A stretch of 50,875 nt of DNA. It comes from an uncultured Lachnospiraceae bacterium. Its GTDB lineage: Bacteria > Bacillota > Clostridia > Lachnospirales > Lachnospiraceae. Numbering within the stretch: the stretch's first letter is position 1; each line of letters starts with the position of its first letter. The notes under the pieces were generated by a model. That model made no database searches, was not told the DNA's origin, and saw nothing but the letters and a program-made list of their open reading frames with translations. Position numbers and translations under genes: made by a program. Below are positions 1 to 11,118 of the stretch, one piece after another. The DNA lies in assembly GCA_944376425.1 (NCBI GenBank), contig CALWCS010000045.1:1-50875 (forward strand). The letters run 5' to 3'.

Positions 1-119
1 ATCGCGTAGTAGAAATTGCGGTCGGCGCAACATTTCTGTTCACAGAACTCTATTAGACAGGAAACAAATCCTGCCTTTGCCTGTGCATTAAATCATGTAC
101 ATAAGAAGGGAGAAAAACA
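1..119 (+). promoter_or_regulatory. Leader upstream of ABC importer; possible riboswitch 3' end
   Basis: No gene is seen here. A short hairpin pairs CAGGA (58-62) with TCCTG (69-73). It faintly recalls the CAGG/CCTG hairpin near the 3' end of cobalamin riboswitches, which would suit a BtuFCD-like operon. The body of such an element lies off the window or is not recognisable, so the assignment is a guess. A ribosome site (AAGGGA) precedes the start at 120. Confidence 0.22.
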
Positions 120-1184
120 ATGAAAAACATGAAAAAAGTCAAAATGATTGGGAGCGCTGCACTGCTAGCAGGCATCGTATCCTGTATGAACGTTCCGAAA
201 GCTTTGGCGGAAGAAGGCGCGACGCAGATTGTGGTAGATTCTTTGGGAAGAGAAGTAGAAATACCAGATCCTTGTACTTATGCTATTGTCAGCAATGCCT
301 ATAATATGGAGATCGTAAATGCGATCAATGCAATTGATCAGGTAGCAGGTGTTGACTGGTATATCTGGCAGGATGAGGAAGCGTGGGGATCTTATTTTGA
401 CGAGTCTTATCTGGTAGGTTCTGATAGTGCAGAACTAGATTATGAGCTGGTAGTAGACAAAAATCCGGATGTGATTGTGTGCACCGGAAATTGTACGGGC
501 AATTATGAAGATGTGATTAAAGCGATGGAACCTTTTGGAATTCCGGTAGTGGTATCTAATGCATACTATACGGCAGAGTTTTTTGACACAGTAGAGTTGT
601 TAGGAGAAGTGTTTGGAAAAGAAGAAGATGCCGCTGAGTTATCCGGATATTTTCAGGAGAAGCTGGATTATATTAATACACAGTTAGACGGAGCAGAGGA
701 GAAAACGATATATTTTGAATACCGTACAGAGGGACGAACGACTATCGAAGGCGATTATTTCTATAATATGGTGGAATTTGCCCATGCAGATAATCTGTTT
801 GGTGATTCAGAGGGAAACACGGTTGAGCTGGAGAGTGTAGTAGAAGCGAATCCTGAATATATCGTAAAAGTATCTCAGCCAGATGTAAATTCTTCTTATA
901 TTCCTCCTACGGCAGAAGACATGGAATGGATCTACAATGACCTTGTAAGCCGCGCAGGATGGGATGAGATTACCGCCGTAAAAGAGGATAATATTCTTTT
1001 GCTCTCTCACTATGTACATGGCGGAGCGTCGAAATTGGTAGGAACCATGTACATTGCAAAATTTATGTATCCGGATCTGCTGCCGGATCTTAATCCTGAG
1101 GAAGTATTTGCAAAATGGCTGGAATTCCAGCACAGAGACTATATTGCAGGTCATACGTATCCGGCATATACACTGGATGAGTAA
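120..1184 (+). CDS. ABC transporter substrate-binding protein, iron-siderophore/corrinoid class
   Basis: The 354-residue exported binding protein has a Lys-rich N-terminus, a hydrophobic core and an ALA-EE signal-peptidase site near residue 30. A weak lipobox-like IVSC also occurs at about residues 19-22, so the protein may be tethered as a lipoprotein instead. The mature part begins with VVDSLGREVEIP, typical of the TroA-like periplasmic fold (BtuF/FepB type). It would capture a metal chelate or corrinoid outside the cell and deliver it to the permease and ATPase encoded next. The AAGGGA ribosome site about 9 bases upstream supports the ATG at 120. The substrate cannot be read from sequence: corrinoid, siderophore and heme are all possible. 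Confidence 0.85.
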   Translation: MKNMKKVKMIGSAALLAGIVSCMNVPKALAEEGATQIVVDSLGREVEIPDPCTYAIVSNAYNMEIVNAINAIDQVAGVDWYIWQDEEAWGSYFDESYLVGSDSAELDYELVVDKNPDVIVCTGNCTGNYEDVIKAMEPFGIPVVVSNAYYTAEFFDTVELLGEVFGKEEDAAELSGYFQEKLDYINTQLDGAEEKTIYFEYRTEGRTTIEGDYFYNMVEFAHADNLFGDSEGNTVELESVVEANPEYIVKVSQPDVNSSYIPPTAEDMEWIYNDLVSRAGWDEITAVKEDNILLLSHYVHGGASKLVGTMYIAKFMYPDLLPDLNPEEVFAKWLEFQHRDYIAGHTYPAYTLDE

Positions 1185-1198
1185 TCGGATGAAAAAAT

Positions 1199-2245
1199 AT
1201 GAATAACAAATCTTATGAAAAATTAAGATTAAGGAGATGCCTGGTAATTTTGCTGGGCATCTGCCTTATTATCGTGCTGGGCATCAAATTTGTAATTCTT
1301 GGAGCTGTGGATACTGACTATACGGATGTATTTCAGGCGATATATCATTATTTTCAGGATTCTCTGGATGGATATGCAAATTATAAGGTGCTGCTTTATA
1401 TGCGGTTCCCGCGGATTATCATGGCGATAGCGGCCGGATGGGGCTTGGCAATTGCAGGAGTAGGTATGCAAGGTGTTACATCGAATTCACTGGTTAGTCC
1501 GTTTACTGTGGGGATTTCTTCAGCCGCAGCTTTTGGAGCTTCCTGCTGTATTGTGTTTGGAAGCGGATTTTGGGCAAGACAAGAGGGATGGGTAGTCGGC
1601 GCTTTTATTTCAGCTATGATATGTATGGTTGTTGTATATGCCATCTCAAGTGCTCTTGGGATGAAGGCAAGCTCTATTGTCTTAGCGGGAATTGCATTAA
1701 ATTATTTTTTTCAGGCTTGTACGTCGGCACTGGAATTTTTTGCAGATGAATATCAGCTTTCTGCTGTGGTAAATTGGTCTTTTGGAACCTTTAATGGCGT
1801 AGACTGGACAGAGACTGGAATTGTGATTGCGTTTGTAACAGCAGGATTTATCGCGCTGATGATCTTATCGCCAAAGATCAATGTACTAATGATTGGAGAT
1901 GATGCTCTAAGCCGGAGTATGGGGGTAAATCCGACTGTAATTCGGGCCTTAATTTTGATAATTTCAGTGCTTATCACCTCAGCTGTGATTTCTTTTACCG
2001 GTGTCATCGGATTTGTAGGACTGGTAGCGCCCCATATCGGCAGAATTATCATTGGAGAGGACAATCGGTACTTGATTCCGTTTTCGGCAATTATCGGTTC
2101 TTTACTGATGCTGATTGCAGATACAATCGGCAGAACGATTTTAAGACCGGTATCATTACCGGTGGGAGTAGTAATTTCGTTTATCGGCGTTCCCCTCTTT
2201 GTTATATTGATCTTAAGGAAAAGAGGAGGATATCATGGTGCTTGA
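1199..2245 (+). CDS. ABC transporter permease, FecCD/BtuC family
   Basis: The 348-residue polytopic membrane protein has an N-terminal helix (residues about 13-35) and many later hydrophobic segments. The family hallmark GFVGLVAPHIGR lies near residue 275, and the C-terminal block LPVGVVISFIGVPLFVIL is typical of FecCD permeases. It should form a dimeric channel for the substrate delivered by the upstream binding protein. It starts 14 bases after that gene and its end overlaps the downstream ATPase start by 11 bases, so the three genes form one translationally coupled operon. The ribosome site before the start is weak, which fits coupling. Confidence 0.92.
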   Translation: MNNKSYEKLRLRRCLVILLGICLIIVLGIKFVILGAVDTDYTDVFQAIYHYFQDSLDGYANYKVLLYMRFPRIIMAIAAGWGLAIAGVGMQGVTSNSLVSPFTVGISSAAAFGASCCIVFGSGFWARQEGWVVGAFISAMICMVVVYAISSALGMKASSIVLAGIALNYFFQACTSALEFFADEYQLSAVVNWSFGTFNGVDWTETGIVIAFVTAGFIALMILSPKINVLMIGDDALSRSMGVNPTVIRALILIISVLITSAVISFTGVIGFVGLVAPHIGRIIIGEDNRYLIPFSAIIGSLLMLIADTIGRTILRPVSLPVGVVISFIGVPLFVILILRKRGGYHGA

Positions 2246-3002
2246 GTGTAAAGACGTGTCTTTTGGCTATAGAAAAAATAAAAAAGTGCTGGAAGATATC
2301 AATTTTCAGATAAAAGAAGGAGAAATTTTAAGCCTTCTCGGACCAAATGGCACAGGAAAATCTACTTTATTAAATTGTATCAACGGGACACTTCACTATA
2401 GTGGTCAGATTGAGATTCACGGTCAGGATATCCGAAATTTATCTTTGAAAAAAAAAGCAAAACTGGTAGGATATGTACCTCAGCAGATGAAATCAGATTT
2501 TAATTTAAAGGTTATTGACTTTGTGATGATGGGAAGAATTCCTTATTCTCGCTTTGGATTTAAAGAAGAGGATCGACGGATTGCCTTTTCTACTTTAAAA
2601 AAAGTAGGATTGGAAGGATTTGAGCTTCGCAGTCTCAACGAATTGTCCGGAGGAGAGAAACAGAAAGTATATATCTCCAGAGCTTTGACGCAAGAACCGG
2701 AAATATTGATTTTAGACGAGCCCACCTCTGCGTTAGACCTGCGCAATCAACTCGACGTGATGGAATTGCTTTCTGAATTGTCCGCTGAAGAAAAACTGAG
2801 TATGATTATTTCTATTCACGATCTGAGTCTGGCATCTATGTTTTCAGACAAGGTTATGATGCTGAAAGATTGTCATCTGGTGGCGACGGGAACTGTGGAT
2901 AAGACTATTACGGAAGAACATATTCGAGAGGTATATGGGGTAAACAGCAGTGTGGTCAAAGATACTTACAAATATATTCACTTACATAGAGATGAAAAAT
3001 AA
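2235..3002 (+). CDS. ABC transporter ATP-binding protein, BtuD/FepC type
   Basis: The 255-residue nucleotide-binding subunit shows Walker A GPNGTGKST at residues 36-44, signature LSGGE at 137-141, Walker B ILILDEP at about 157-163 and an H-loop histidine in IISIHDLS. It powers import by the FecCD-type permease. An AGGAGG sequence inside the permease's last codons serves as the ribosome site. A strong hairpin terminator follows 60 bases after the stop and ends the operon. Confidence 0.93.
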   Translation: MVLECKDVSFGYRKNKKVLEDINFQIKEGEILSLLGPNGTGKSTLLNCINGTLHYSGQIEIHGQDIRNLSLKKKAKLVGYVPQQMKSDFNLKVIDFVMMGRIPYSRFGFKEEDRRIAFSTLKKVGLEGFELRSLNELSGGEKQKVYISRALTQEPEILILDEPTSALDLRNQLDVMELLSELSAEEKLSMIISIHDLSLASMFSDKVMMLKDCHLVATGTVDKTITEEHIREVYGVNSSVVKDTYKYIHLHRDEK

Positions 3003-3063
3003 GAGAGATCGTTTTGAGCAAAGATAAGAAGAGTGCCGATTAAAAAAGAAAGTTCAAAAGGAA

Positions 3064-3100
3064 ATAGTCAGAAGCAAACAGCGTAGCTTCTGGCTATTTT
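3064..3100 (+). terminator. Rho-independent terminator of the ABC importer operon
   Basis: A 12-bp stem pairs ATAGTCAGAAGC with GCTTCTGGCTAT (one T-G wobble) around a 10-base loop, followed by TTT. The T-run is short but the stem is long, and it lies between the importer and the rpoB promoter. Confidence 0.75.
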
Positions 3101-3171
3101 CATACATAGGAAATTTCAGATGTTATAAAATAAAACAGCATTGCCGATATCAATTCTTTTTTAAATTAAGA

Positions 3172-3200
3172 TTGACATTAAAAAAAAATTGTGATAGCAT
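3172..3200 (+). promoter_or_regulatory. Sigma-A promoter of rpoBC
   Basis: TTGACA (3172-3177) and TAGCAT (3195-3200) are 17 bases apart, and a TGN extension precedes the -10 box. The start point would be near 3207, leaving about 100 bases of leader before rpoB. The intergenic stretch 3003-3308 holds this promoter and the upstream terminator and nothing else recognised. Confidence 0.85.
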
Positions 3201-3308
3201 GAAAGATGCACTATTGTGAAAGATTGCGCCCTAAGGCACAACTATGCCCAAAAGTGAATGAAAAAAACTGCATTTTAGTTAGATAGAAAGAACAGGGGTG
3301 AAACATCA

Positions 3309-6300
3309 ATGAAGAAAAACAGGATACGTCCTATCATAAACGGAAAAAGCCTGCGTATGAGTTATTCGAAACAGAAAGAAGTTCTCGAAATGCCTAACTT
3401 GATTGAGGTTCAAAGGGATTCGTATCAATGGTTCCTGGATGAGGGGCTGAAAGAAGTTTTTGACGACATTTCTCCAATTGTTGATTATAGCGGAAAACTG
3501 AGCTTAGAGTTTGTGGATTTTAAGTTATGCGAAGATGACGTAAAATATTCCATAGAAGAGTGTAAAGAAAGAGATGCAACGTATGCGGCACCTTTGAAAG
3601 TAAAAGTCAGACTCTATAATAAGGAAGAAGACAAATTCTATGAACATGAGATCTTTATGGGTGATCTGCCGATTATGACTGCAACAGGTACGTTTGTAAT
3701 CAATGGAGCAGAACGTGTCATTGTCAGTCAGCTGGTACGTTCTCCGGGAATTTATTATGCGATTACACATGATAAACTGGGAAAACGATTATTTTCTTCC
3801 ACAGTAATTCCAAACCGTGGTGCATGGCTGGAATATGAGACAGACTCTTCAGATGTTTTCAGTGTTCGTGTGGACAGAACGAGAAAAGTTCCGATCACGG
3901 TTTTAATCCGCGCCCTGGGAATTGGCACAAATGCAGAGATTATAGAATTATTTGGTGAGGAGCCAAAAATTTTGGCAAGTTTGGCAAAGGATACGGCGAC
4001 AAGCTATCAGGAGGGACTTTTAGAGCTGTATAAAAAAATCCGCCCGGGAGAGCCGCTTGCTGTTGACAGCGCAGAAAGTTTAATTACCAGCATGTTTTTT
4101 GATCCGAGAAGATATGATCTGGCAAAAGTGGGAAGATATAAATTTAATAAAAAACTAAAGCTGTCCAATCGAATTGCCGGACATACTCTTGCAGAGGATG
4201 TTGTGGATATGACAACCGGAGAGATTCTTGCAGAAGCAGGAACAGAAGTCAGCCGTGAACTTGCCGATGAAATTCAAAACGCAGCAGTTCCTTTTGTCTG
4301 GATTCAGACAGAGACGTGTAATACAAAAGTGATCTCTAATATGATGGTAGATCCGACACATTATGTAGAACTGAGCAGAGCAGAATTAAAAGAGCTGGGG
4401 ATCGGAGAAGAGGTTGTGTATTATCCGGTTCTGGAAAGAATTCTGGAAGAAAATGACAACTTGGAAGATATCAAAGATGCGCTGAAGAAAAATTGCCATG
4501 AACTGGTTCCAAAGCATATTACAAAAGAAGATATTATTGCTTCGATTAACTATAATATTCATCTGGAATATGGAATTGGAAACGACGATGATATCGATCA
4601 TCTGGGAAACAGACGTATCCGTGCTGTCGGAGAACTTCTCCAGAATCAATACCGTATCGGTCTGTCAAGACTGGAACGTGTAGTGCGTGAGAGAATGACA
4701 ACTCAGGATATGGACGGAATTTCACCGCAGTCTCTGATTAATATCAAACCGGTTACTGCAGCAGTGAAAGAATTCTTTGGATCTTCTCAGCTGTCTCAGT
4801 TTATGGACCAGAACAATCCGTTGGGAGAACTGACACATAAGAGACGTCTGTCTGCTTTGGGACCTGGAGGTCTTTCCCGAGACCGTGCAGGATTTGAAGT
4901 GCGAGATGTCCACTATTCCCACTATGGAAGAATGTGCCCGATCGAGACTCCTGAAGGTCCGAACATCGGATTGATCAACTCGCTTGCTACTTACGCCAGA
5001 ATTAATGAATATGGATTTATCGAAGCTCCATACCGTAAAATTGATAAATCTGACCCTAAAAATCCGCGTGTTACAGATGATGTGGAATACATGACAGCAG
5101 ATGTAGAAGATAACTATCATGTAGCACAGGCAAATGAACCGCTTGATGAAGAAGGTCATTTTATCCGAAAGAATGTATCAGGACGATACCGTGAAGAGAC
5201 ACAGGAGTACGAACGTACCATGTTCGACTATATGGACGTATCGCCTAAGATGGTATTTTCCGTTGCAACAGCATTGATTCCGTTCCTTCAGAATGACGAT
5301 GCCAACCGTGCATTGATGGGATCCAACATGCAGCGTCAGGCAGTGCCGCTTTTGACGACAGAAGCTCCTGTTGTCGGAACCGGTATTGAGACAAAAGCAG
5401 CTGTAGACTCGGGAGTCTGCATTGTGGCGAAGAAATCCGGGACAGTAGATTATTCCACCTCGAAAGTGATTATTATTAAAAATGATGACGGAACGAAGGA
5501 TGAATATCATCTGACAAAATTTGCGAGAAGCAATCAGAGTAACTGCTACAATCAAAGACCGATTGTCTATAAAGGGGATCACGTGCAGAAAGGCGAAGTG
5601 ATCGCTGATGGACCGTCAACTTCAAATGGAGAAATCGCCCTTGGAAAAAATCCTCTGATCGGATTTATGACATGGGAAGGATATAATTACGAAGATGCCG
5701 TTCTTTTGAGTGAACGGCTTGTTATGGATGATGTGTATACCTCTGTACACATCGAAGAATATGAAGCAGAGGCAAGAGATACAAAATTAGGACCGGAAGA
5801 AATCACAAGAGACGTTCCGGGCGTTGGAGACGATGCACTGAAAGATCTGGATGACCGTGGAATTATCCGAATCGGTGCAGAGGTACGCGCCGGAGATATT
5901 CTGGTTGGAAAAGTAACTCCAAAAGGCGAGACAGAACTGACAGCGGAGGAGAGATTGCTGCGTGCAATTTTTGGAGAAAAAGCAAGAGAAGTAAGAGATA
6001 CTTCTTTGAAAGTACCTCACGGAGAATATGGTATTGTTGTGGATGCAAAAGTATTCACCAGGGAAAATGGAGACGAACTGTCTCCGGGAGTCAATCAGGC
6101 AGTACGTATCTACATTGCACAGAAGAGAAAGATTTCAGTCGGTGATAAAATGGCCGGACGCCATGGAAATAAAGGTGTTGTCTCTCGTGTGCTGCCGGTA
6201 GAAGATATGCCGTTTTTACCAAACGGACGTCCGCTTGACATTGTATTGAATCCTCTCGGTGTGCCTTCCCGTATGAATATCGGACAGGTTTTGGAGATTC

Positions 6301-7178
6301 ATTTAAGTCTTGCGGCAAAAGCACTCGGATTTAATATTTCAACACCAGTCTTTGACGGAGCAAATGAAGAGGATATCATGGATACCTTGGATCTTGCAAA
6401 CGATTACGTAAATCTGGAGTGGGATGAATTTAAGGCAAAACATGAGCAGGAATTACTGCCGGAAGTGATGGATTATCTGTATGAAAACAGAGATCACAGA
6501 GCACTTTGGAAGGGAGTTCCGATTTCACGAGACGGAAAAGTGAGACTGAGGGACGGAAGAACCGGAGAGTATTTTGACAGTCCGGTAACGATAGGACATA
6601 TGCATTATCTGAAACTTCATCATCTGGTAGATGATAAGATCCATGCGCGTTCTACCGGTCCTTACTCCTTAGTAACACAGCAGCCGCTGGGCGGTAAAGC
6701 GCAGTTTGGAGGTCAGCGTTTTGGAGAGATGGAGGTATGGGCACTGGAAGCATACGGCGCATCTTATACGCTTCAGGAAATTTTGACAGTCAAATCGGAT
6801 GATGTGGTCGGACGTGTAAAGACATATGAGGCAATTATTAAGGGAGAAAATATTGCAGAACCAGGTATTCCTGAATCCTTTAAAGTATTGCTCAAAGAGC
6901 TGCAGTCTTTGGGACTGGATGTCAGAGTGCTGAAAGATGATCATACAGAAGTAGAGATCAAAGAGACCGTAGATTACGGTGATACGGATATTCGGGCTAC
7001 GATGGAAGGAGACAGCAGTTACCATGATGATGAGGAATTCTCAGCTCATGGGTACAGTAAGCAGGAATATGACGGACAAGATTATGTCAACATCGAAGAA
7101 GACGATTATTCGGTGGATGATGAGGATGATACCGATTCCTTTGCAAGCAAAATTTTAGGACACGAAGACAACGAATAA
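3309..7178 (+). CDS. rpoB: DNA-directed RNA polymerase subunit beta
   Basis: The 1289-residue protein has the full bacterial beta-subunit architecture. The rifampicin-binding segment, about residues 489-530, reads [18 protein letters not shown] then [13 protein letters not shown]. The Asp, His and Ser residues that usually mutate in resistance are wild type. The catalytic-core block [19 protein letters not shown] and the C-terminal [24 protein letters not shown], which contacts beta', are present. A long acidic tail of about 80 residues ends the protein. AGGGGTG precedes the ATG. It is transcribed with rpoC from the promoter at 3172. Unusually, its upstream neighbour in this window is an ABC importer, not rplL. 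Confidence 0.99.
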   Translation: MKKNRIRPIINGKSLRMSYSKQKEVLEMPNLIEVQRDSYQWFLDEGLKEVFDDISPIVDYSGKLSLEFVDFKLCEDDVKYSIEECKERDATYAAPLKVKVRLYNKEEDKFYEHEIFMGDLPIMTATGTFVINGAERVIVSQLVRSPGIYYAITHDKLGKRLFSSTVIPNRGAWLEYETDSSDVFSVRVDRTRKVPITVLIRALGIGTNAEIIELFGEEPKILASLAKDTATSYQEGLLELYKKIRPGEPLAVDSAESLITSMFFDPRRYDLAKVGRYKFNKKLKLSNRIAGHTLAEDVVDMTTGEILAEAGTEVSRELADEIQNAAVPFVWIQTETCNTKVISNMMVDPTHYVELSRAELKELGIGEEVVYYPVLERILEENDNLEDIKDALKKNCHELVPKHITKEDIIASINYNIHLEYGIGNDDDIDHLGNRRIRAVGELLQNQYRIGLSRLERVVRERMTTQDMDGISPQSLINIKPVTAAVKEFFGSSQLSQFMDQNNPLGELTHKRRLSALGPGGLSRDRAGFEVRDVHYSHYGRMCPIETPEGPNIGLINSLATYARINEYGFIEAPYRKIDKSDPKNPRVTDDVEYMTADVEDNYHVAQANEPLDEEGHFIRKNVSGRYREETQEYERTMFDYMDVSPKMVFSVATALIPFLQNDDANRALMGSNMQRQAVPLLTTEAPVVGTGIETKAAVDSGVCIVAKKSGTVDYSTSKVIIIKNDDGTKDEYHLTKFARSNQSNCYNQRPIVYKGDHVQKGEVIADGPSTSNGEIALGKNPLIGFMTWEGYNYEDAVLLSERLVMDDVYTSVHIEEYEAEARDTKLGPEEITRDVPGVGDDALKDLDDRGIIRIGAEVRAGDILVGKVTPKGETELTAEERLLRAIFGEKAREVRDTSLKVPHGEYGIVVDAKVFTRENGDELSPGVNQAVRIYIAQKRKISVGDKMAGRHGNKGVVSRVLPVEDMPFLPNGRPLDIVLNPLGVPSRMNIGQVLEIHLSLAAKALGFNISTPVFDGANEEDIMDTLDLANDYVNLEWDEFKAKHEQELLPEVMDYLYENRDHRALWKGVPISRDGKVRLRDGRTGEYFDSPVTIGHMHYLKLHHLVDDKIHARSTGPYSLVTQQPLGGKAQFGGQRFGEMEVWALEAYGASYTLQEILTVKSDDVVGRVKTYEAIIKGENIAEPGIPESFKVLLKELQSLGLDVRVLKDDHTEVEIKETVDYGDTDIRATMEGDSSYHDDEEFSAHGYSKQEYDGQDYVNIEEDDYSVDDEDDTDSFASKILGHEDNE

Positions 7179-7213
7179 GAGGGAATCGATCAAAGACGCA
7201 GACACAGAAGGGG

Positions 7214-7238
7214 CGCAGGGCAGTTATTCTGCCCTGCG
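7214..7238 (+). other. Perfect hairpin between rpoB and rpoC
   Basis: A 10-bp perfect GC-rich stem, CGCAGGGCAG with CTGCCCTGCG, closes a TTATT loop. No U-tract follows on either strand, so it is not a standard terminator. It sits in a 120-base spacer and may be a processing, stability or pausing element between the two polymerase cistrons. Confidence 0.6.
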
Positions 7239-7298
7239 GCAAAAGAAAAATGCGTTATATAGGAATTAAGACAGTTATTATGGAAAGGAGTACCATAA

Positions 7299-10200
7299 AT
7301 GTCAGAAACAACAACGAATGAAACATATCAGCCGATGACGTTTGACTCAATAAAAATCGGGCTTGCTTCTCCGGAAAAAATCAGAGAATGGTCTCACGGA
7401 GAGGTCAAAAAACCGGAAACCATCAATTACAGAACTTTAAAACCGGAAAAAGACGGGCTGTTCTGTGAACGTATTTTTGGACCGAGCAAGGACTGGGAAT
7501 GTCATTGCGGAAAGTACAAAAAAATACGGTATAAAGGTGTAATCTGTGATCGATGCGGTGTAGAAGTTACAAAGTCCAGCGTTCGAAGAGAACGTATGGG
7601 ACATATTGAACTTGCAGCGCCAGTTTCTCATATCTGGTATTTCAAAGGAATTCCCTCCCGTATGGGACTGATTCTTGATATTTCGCCGAGAGTTCTGGAG
7701 AAGGTTTTGTACTTTGCAAACTATATTGTACTGGACAAAGGAGAGAGCGGACTTCTCTATAAGCAGGTGCTGACAGAGCGGGAATATCAGGAGGCTTGCG
7801 AAAAATACAGAGGCGCAGATGGAAAACCAAATTTCCGTGTTGGAATGGGAGCGGAAGCGATCAAAGAATTGCTGGAAGCAATTGATCTGGAAGAAGAATC
7901 AGAAGAATTGAAAAAGGGATTAAAAGAATCCACAGGACAGAAACGGGCCAGAATTATTAAGAGACTGGAAGTGATTGAAGCGTTTCGAGGTTCAGGAAAC
8001 AGACCGGAATGGATGATTATGACTGTAATCCCTGTAATTCCGCCGGATTTGCGTCCAATGGTACAGCTGGACGGAGGTCGTTTTGCGACATCGGATTTAA
8101 ATGATTTGTACCGGAGAATTATCAACCGCAATAATCGTCTCAAGAGACTGTTAGAGCTTGGAGCGCCTGAAATTATCGTGAGAAACGAAAAAAGAATGCT
8201 TCAGGAAGCAGTCGATGCACTGATTGATAATGGACGGCGCGGACGTCCGGTAACTGGTCCGGGAAACCGCGCACTGAAATCTTTGTCCGATATGTTAAAA
8301 GGTAAGTCGGGACGTTTCCGTCAGAACTTGCTGGGAAAACGTGTTGACTATTCTGGACGTTCCGTTATTGTCGTGGGACCGGAACTGAAGATTTATCAGT
8401 GCGGTCTGCCAAAAGAGATGGCAATTGAATTATTTAAGCCGTTTGTTATGAAAGAACTTGTATCAAACGGTACGTCGCACAACATTAAAAATGCAAAGAA
8501 AATGGTAGAAAAACTTCAGCCGGAAGTTTGGGATGTTCTGGAAGAAGTAATTAAAGAACATCCGGTTATGCTAAACCGTGCCCCTACGCTGCACAGACTC
8601 GGTATTCAGGCATTTGAACCGATTCTGGTAGAGGGTAAGGCGATTAAGCTTCACCCTTTGGTATGTACTGCATTCAATGCCGATTTCGACGGCGATCAGA
8701 TGGCGGTTCATTTACCTCTTTCCGTGGAAGCACAGGCAGAATGCCGATTTCTTTTACTGTCCCCGAATAACTTGTTAAAACCGTCTGACGGAGGACCTGT
8801 TGCCGTTCCGTCACAGGATATGGTGCTCGGAATTTATTATCTGACTCAGGAAAGACCCGGAGCAATCGGAGAGGGGAAAATCTTTAAAAACGTAAACGAG
8901 GCAATCCTTGCCTATGAAAATAAAGTGCTGACATTACAGTCTAGAATTACAGTTCGTATGACAAAGGTGATGCCGGATGGAACAAAACTGACAGGAAATG
9001 TAGAATCTACACTGGGAAGATTTATTTTTAATGAAATTCTTCCTCAGGATCTTGGATTTGTGGACAGAAGCATCCCTGGAAATGAACTGAAACTGGAAGT
9101 AGATTTCCATGTAGGAAAAAAAGGCTTAAAACAGATTCTGGAAAAAGTCATCAACACTCACGGAGCGACTAAGACAGCAGAAGTATTGGATGATATTAAG
9201 TCAATGGGATACAAATATTCCACAAGAGCTGCTATGACAGTATCGATCTCCGATATGACAGTGCCTCCTGAAAAGCCGGAGCTGATAAAAAAGGCACAGG
9301 ATACAGTTGATTTAATTACAAGAAATTATAAACGTGGTCTGATTACAGAAGAAGAGCGATATAAAGAAGTAGTCGAGACATGGAAAAATACCGACGATAT
9401 TCTGACAAAGGCACTGCTGGACGGACTCGATAAATATAACAATATTTATATGATGGCAGATTCCGGAGCGCGTGGTTCTGATAAACAGATCAAACAGCTT
9501 GCCGGTATGCGTGGTCTGATGGCGGACACGACCGGACATACGATCGAATTGCCGATCAAATCGAATTTCCGTGAAGGACTCGACGTACTGGAATACTTTA
9601 TGTCGGCGCATGGAGCGCGTAAAGGATTGTCCGATACAGCACTGCGAACGGCCGATTCCGGTTATCTGACACGACGTCTTGTCGATGTCTCTCAGGAGCT
9701 GATTGTTCGTGAGGTAGACTGCTGCGAAGGAAAAGAAATTCCTGGAATGTATGTCAAAGAGTTCCGTGATGGAAGAGAAGAGATTGAGAGCCTTCAGGAA
9801 CGTATCACAGGTCGTTTCTCCTGTGAGACAATTTACGATAAAAATGGAGAAATCATCGTAAAAGCAAATCATATGATTACTCCAAAACGTGCTGAGCGTA
9901 TCATGAAAGACGGTGTTGATAAAGATGGAAAACCGTTTGAAAAGATTAAGATTCGTACGATTTTGACATGTAAATCCCATATTGGAGTCTGCGCAAAATG
10001 TTATGGAGCAAACCTTGCAACAGGGGAACCGGTACAGGTTGGAGAGACTGTCGGAATTATTGCTGCTCAGTCTATCGGAGAACCGGGTACTCAGCTGACG
10101 ATGCGTACGTTCCATACGGGTGGTGTTGCCGGCGGTGACATCACACAGGGTCTTCCTCGTGTCGAAGAACTTTTTGAGGCGAGAAAGCCGAAAGGACTTG

Positions 10201-10988
10201 CGATTATTACAGAGATTGCCGGTGTTGCCACAATCAAAGATACAAAGAAAAAACGCGAAGTTGAAGTATTAAATAAAGAGACCGGAGAGATGAAGACGTA
10301 TCTGATACCATACGGTTCCAGAATTAAAATTCAGGATGGAACGTATCTGGAAGCCGGCGATGAATTGACAGAAGGTAGCATCAATCCGCATGATATCCTA
10401 AAGATCAAAGGAGTACGTGCTGTTCAGGACTACATGATTCAGGAAGTTCAGAGAGTATACCGCCTGCAAGGTGTAGAAATCAACGATAAACATATTGAAG
10501 TGATTGTACGCCAGATGCTGAAAAAGGTTCGGATTGAAAATAACGGAGATACGGATTTCCTTCCGGGAACAATGGTAGATATGCTGGAATTTGAGGATAT
10601 AAATGAGAAAATGATTGCAGAAGGCAAAGAACCTGCAGAAGGAAAACAGGTAATGCTCGGTATCACAAAAGCATCTCTTGCAACGAACTCTTTCCTTTCT
10701 GCTGCATCGTTCCAGGAAACGACAAAAGTACTGACAGAAGCTGCAATTAAAGGAAAGATAGATCCATTGATTGGTCTGAAGGAAAACGTAATTCTGGGTA
10801 AACTGATTCCGGCTGGAACCGGTATGAAGAGATACCGCAATGTTAAGATTGAGGCAGAAAAGCTGGATGACGATGACGACGATTTCCTGACAGATCTGGA
10901 GATCTCTGAGAAACCAGAAGAGACAGTACAAAATCAGGCAGAAGAAGATGAAACGATTTCTCTGATCGATGACAATATCGACGAATAA
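7299..10988 (+). CDS. rpoC: DNA-directed RNA polymerase subunit beta'
   Basis: The 1229-residue protein carries the N-terminal zinc site (CHCG...CDRCG, around residues 67-86), the clamp and the absolutely conserved active-site loop [12 protein letters not shown] near residue 460, whose aspartates hold the catalytic magnesium. The trigger-loop and bridge-helix region includes the block [19 protein letters not shown]. The second zinc cluster shows as [13 protein letters not shown]. The C-terminus is acidic. GGAAAGGAG lies upstream of the ATG. It follows rpoB by 120 bases and ends at a bidirectional terminator. Confidence 0.99.
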   Translation: MSETTTNETYQPMTFDSIKIGLASPEKIREWSHGEVKKPETINYRTLKPEKDGLFCERIFGPSKDWECHCGKYKKIRYKGVICDRCGVEVTKSSVRRERMGHIELAAPVSHIWYFKGIPSRMGLILDISPRVLEKVLYFANYIVLDKGESGLLYKQVLTEREYQEACEKYRGADGKPNFRVGMGAEAIKELLEAIDLEEESEELKKGLKESTGQKRARIIKRLEVIEAFRGSGNRPEWMIMTVIPVIPPDLRPMVQLDGGRFATSDLNDLYRRIINRNNRLKRLLELGAPEIIVRNEKRMLQEAVDALIDNGRRGRPVTGPGNRALKSLSDMLKGKSGRFRQNLLGKRVDYSGRSVIVVGPELKIYQCGLPKEMAIELFKPFVMKELVSNGTSHNIKNAKKMVEKLQPEVWDVLEEVIKEHPVMLNRAPTLHRLGIQAFEPILVEGKAIKLHPLVCTAFNADFDGDQMAVHLPLSVEAQAECRFLLLSPNNLLKPSDGGPVAVPSQDMVLGIYYLTQERPGAIGEGKIFKNVNEAILAYENKVLTLQSRITVRMTKVMPDGTKLTGNVESTLGRFIFNEILPQDLGFVDRSIPGNELKLEVDFHVGKKGLKQILEKVINTHGATKTAEVLDDIKSMGYKYSTRAAMTVSISDMTVPPEKPELIKKAQDTVDLITRNYKRGLITEEERYKEVVETWKNTDDILTKALLDGLDKYNNIYMMADSGARGSDKQIKQLAGMRGLMADTTGHTIELPIKSNFREGLDVLEYFMSAHGARKGLSDTALRTADSGYLTRRLVDVSQELIVREVDCCEGKEIPGMYVKEFRDGREEIESLQERITGRFSCETIYDKNGEIIVKANHMITPKRAERIMKDGVDKDGKPFEKIKIRTILTCKSHIGVCAKCYGANLATGEPVQVGETVGIIAAQSIGEPGTQLTMRTFHTGGVAGGDITQGLPRVEELFEARKPKGLAIITEIAGVATIKDTKKKREVEVLNKETGEMKTYLIPYGSRIKIQDGTYLEAGDELTEGSINPHDILKIKGVRAVQDYMIQEVQRVYRLQGVEINDKHIEVIVRQMLKKVRIENNGDTDFLPGTMVDMLEFEDINEKMIAEGKEPAEGKQVMLGITKASLATNSFLSAASFQETTKVLTEAAIKGKIDPLIGLKENVILGKLIPAGTGMKRYRNVKIEAEKLDDDDDDFLTDLEISEKPEETVQNQAEEDETISLIDDNIDE

Positions 10989-11035
10989 AAGATTTGATAA
11001 AAATGCCGAGAGCATTTTAAAAAAGTGAAAATAAA

Positions 11036-11085
11036 AAGGGGCGCTGCCGCTCATCTAACAGATGATCCGGCAGCGCTCTTTTTTC
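11036..11085. terminator. Bidirectional terminator between rpoC and the LCP gene
   Basis: Arms GCGCTGCCG (11041-11049) and CGGCAGCGC (11068-11076) form a 9-bp GC-rich stem with a second inner pairing TCATCT/AGATGA. On the plus strand TCTTTTTT follows. On the minus strand the hairpin is followed by CCCCTTTTT. It can therefore end both rpoC and the convergent LCP operon. Confidence 0.9.
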
Positions 11086-11118
11086 TGTTACACGGGATAA
11101 GAAGCAGATTGAAAACAG

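Noticed and set aside
4770..4900. Rifampicin-resistance substitutions in RpoB
   Set aside because: The usual resistance positions (Asp, His and Ser in the central cluster) read as wild type. Differences nearby are ordinary lineage variation.
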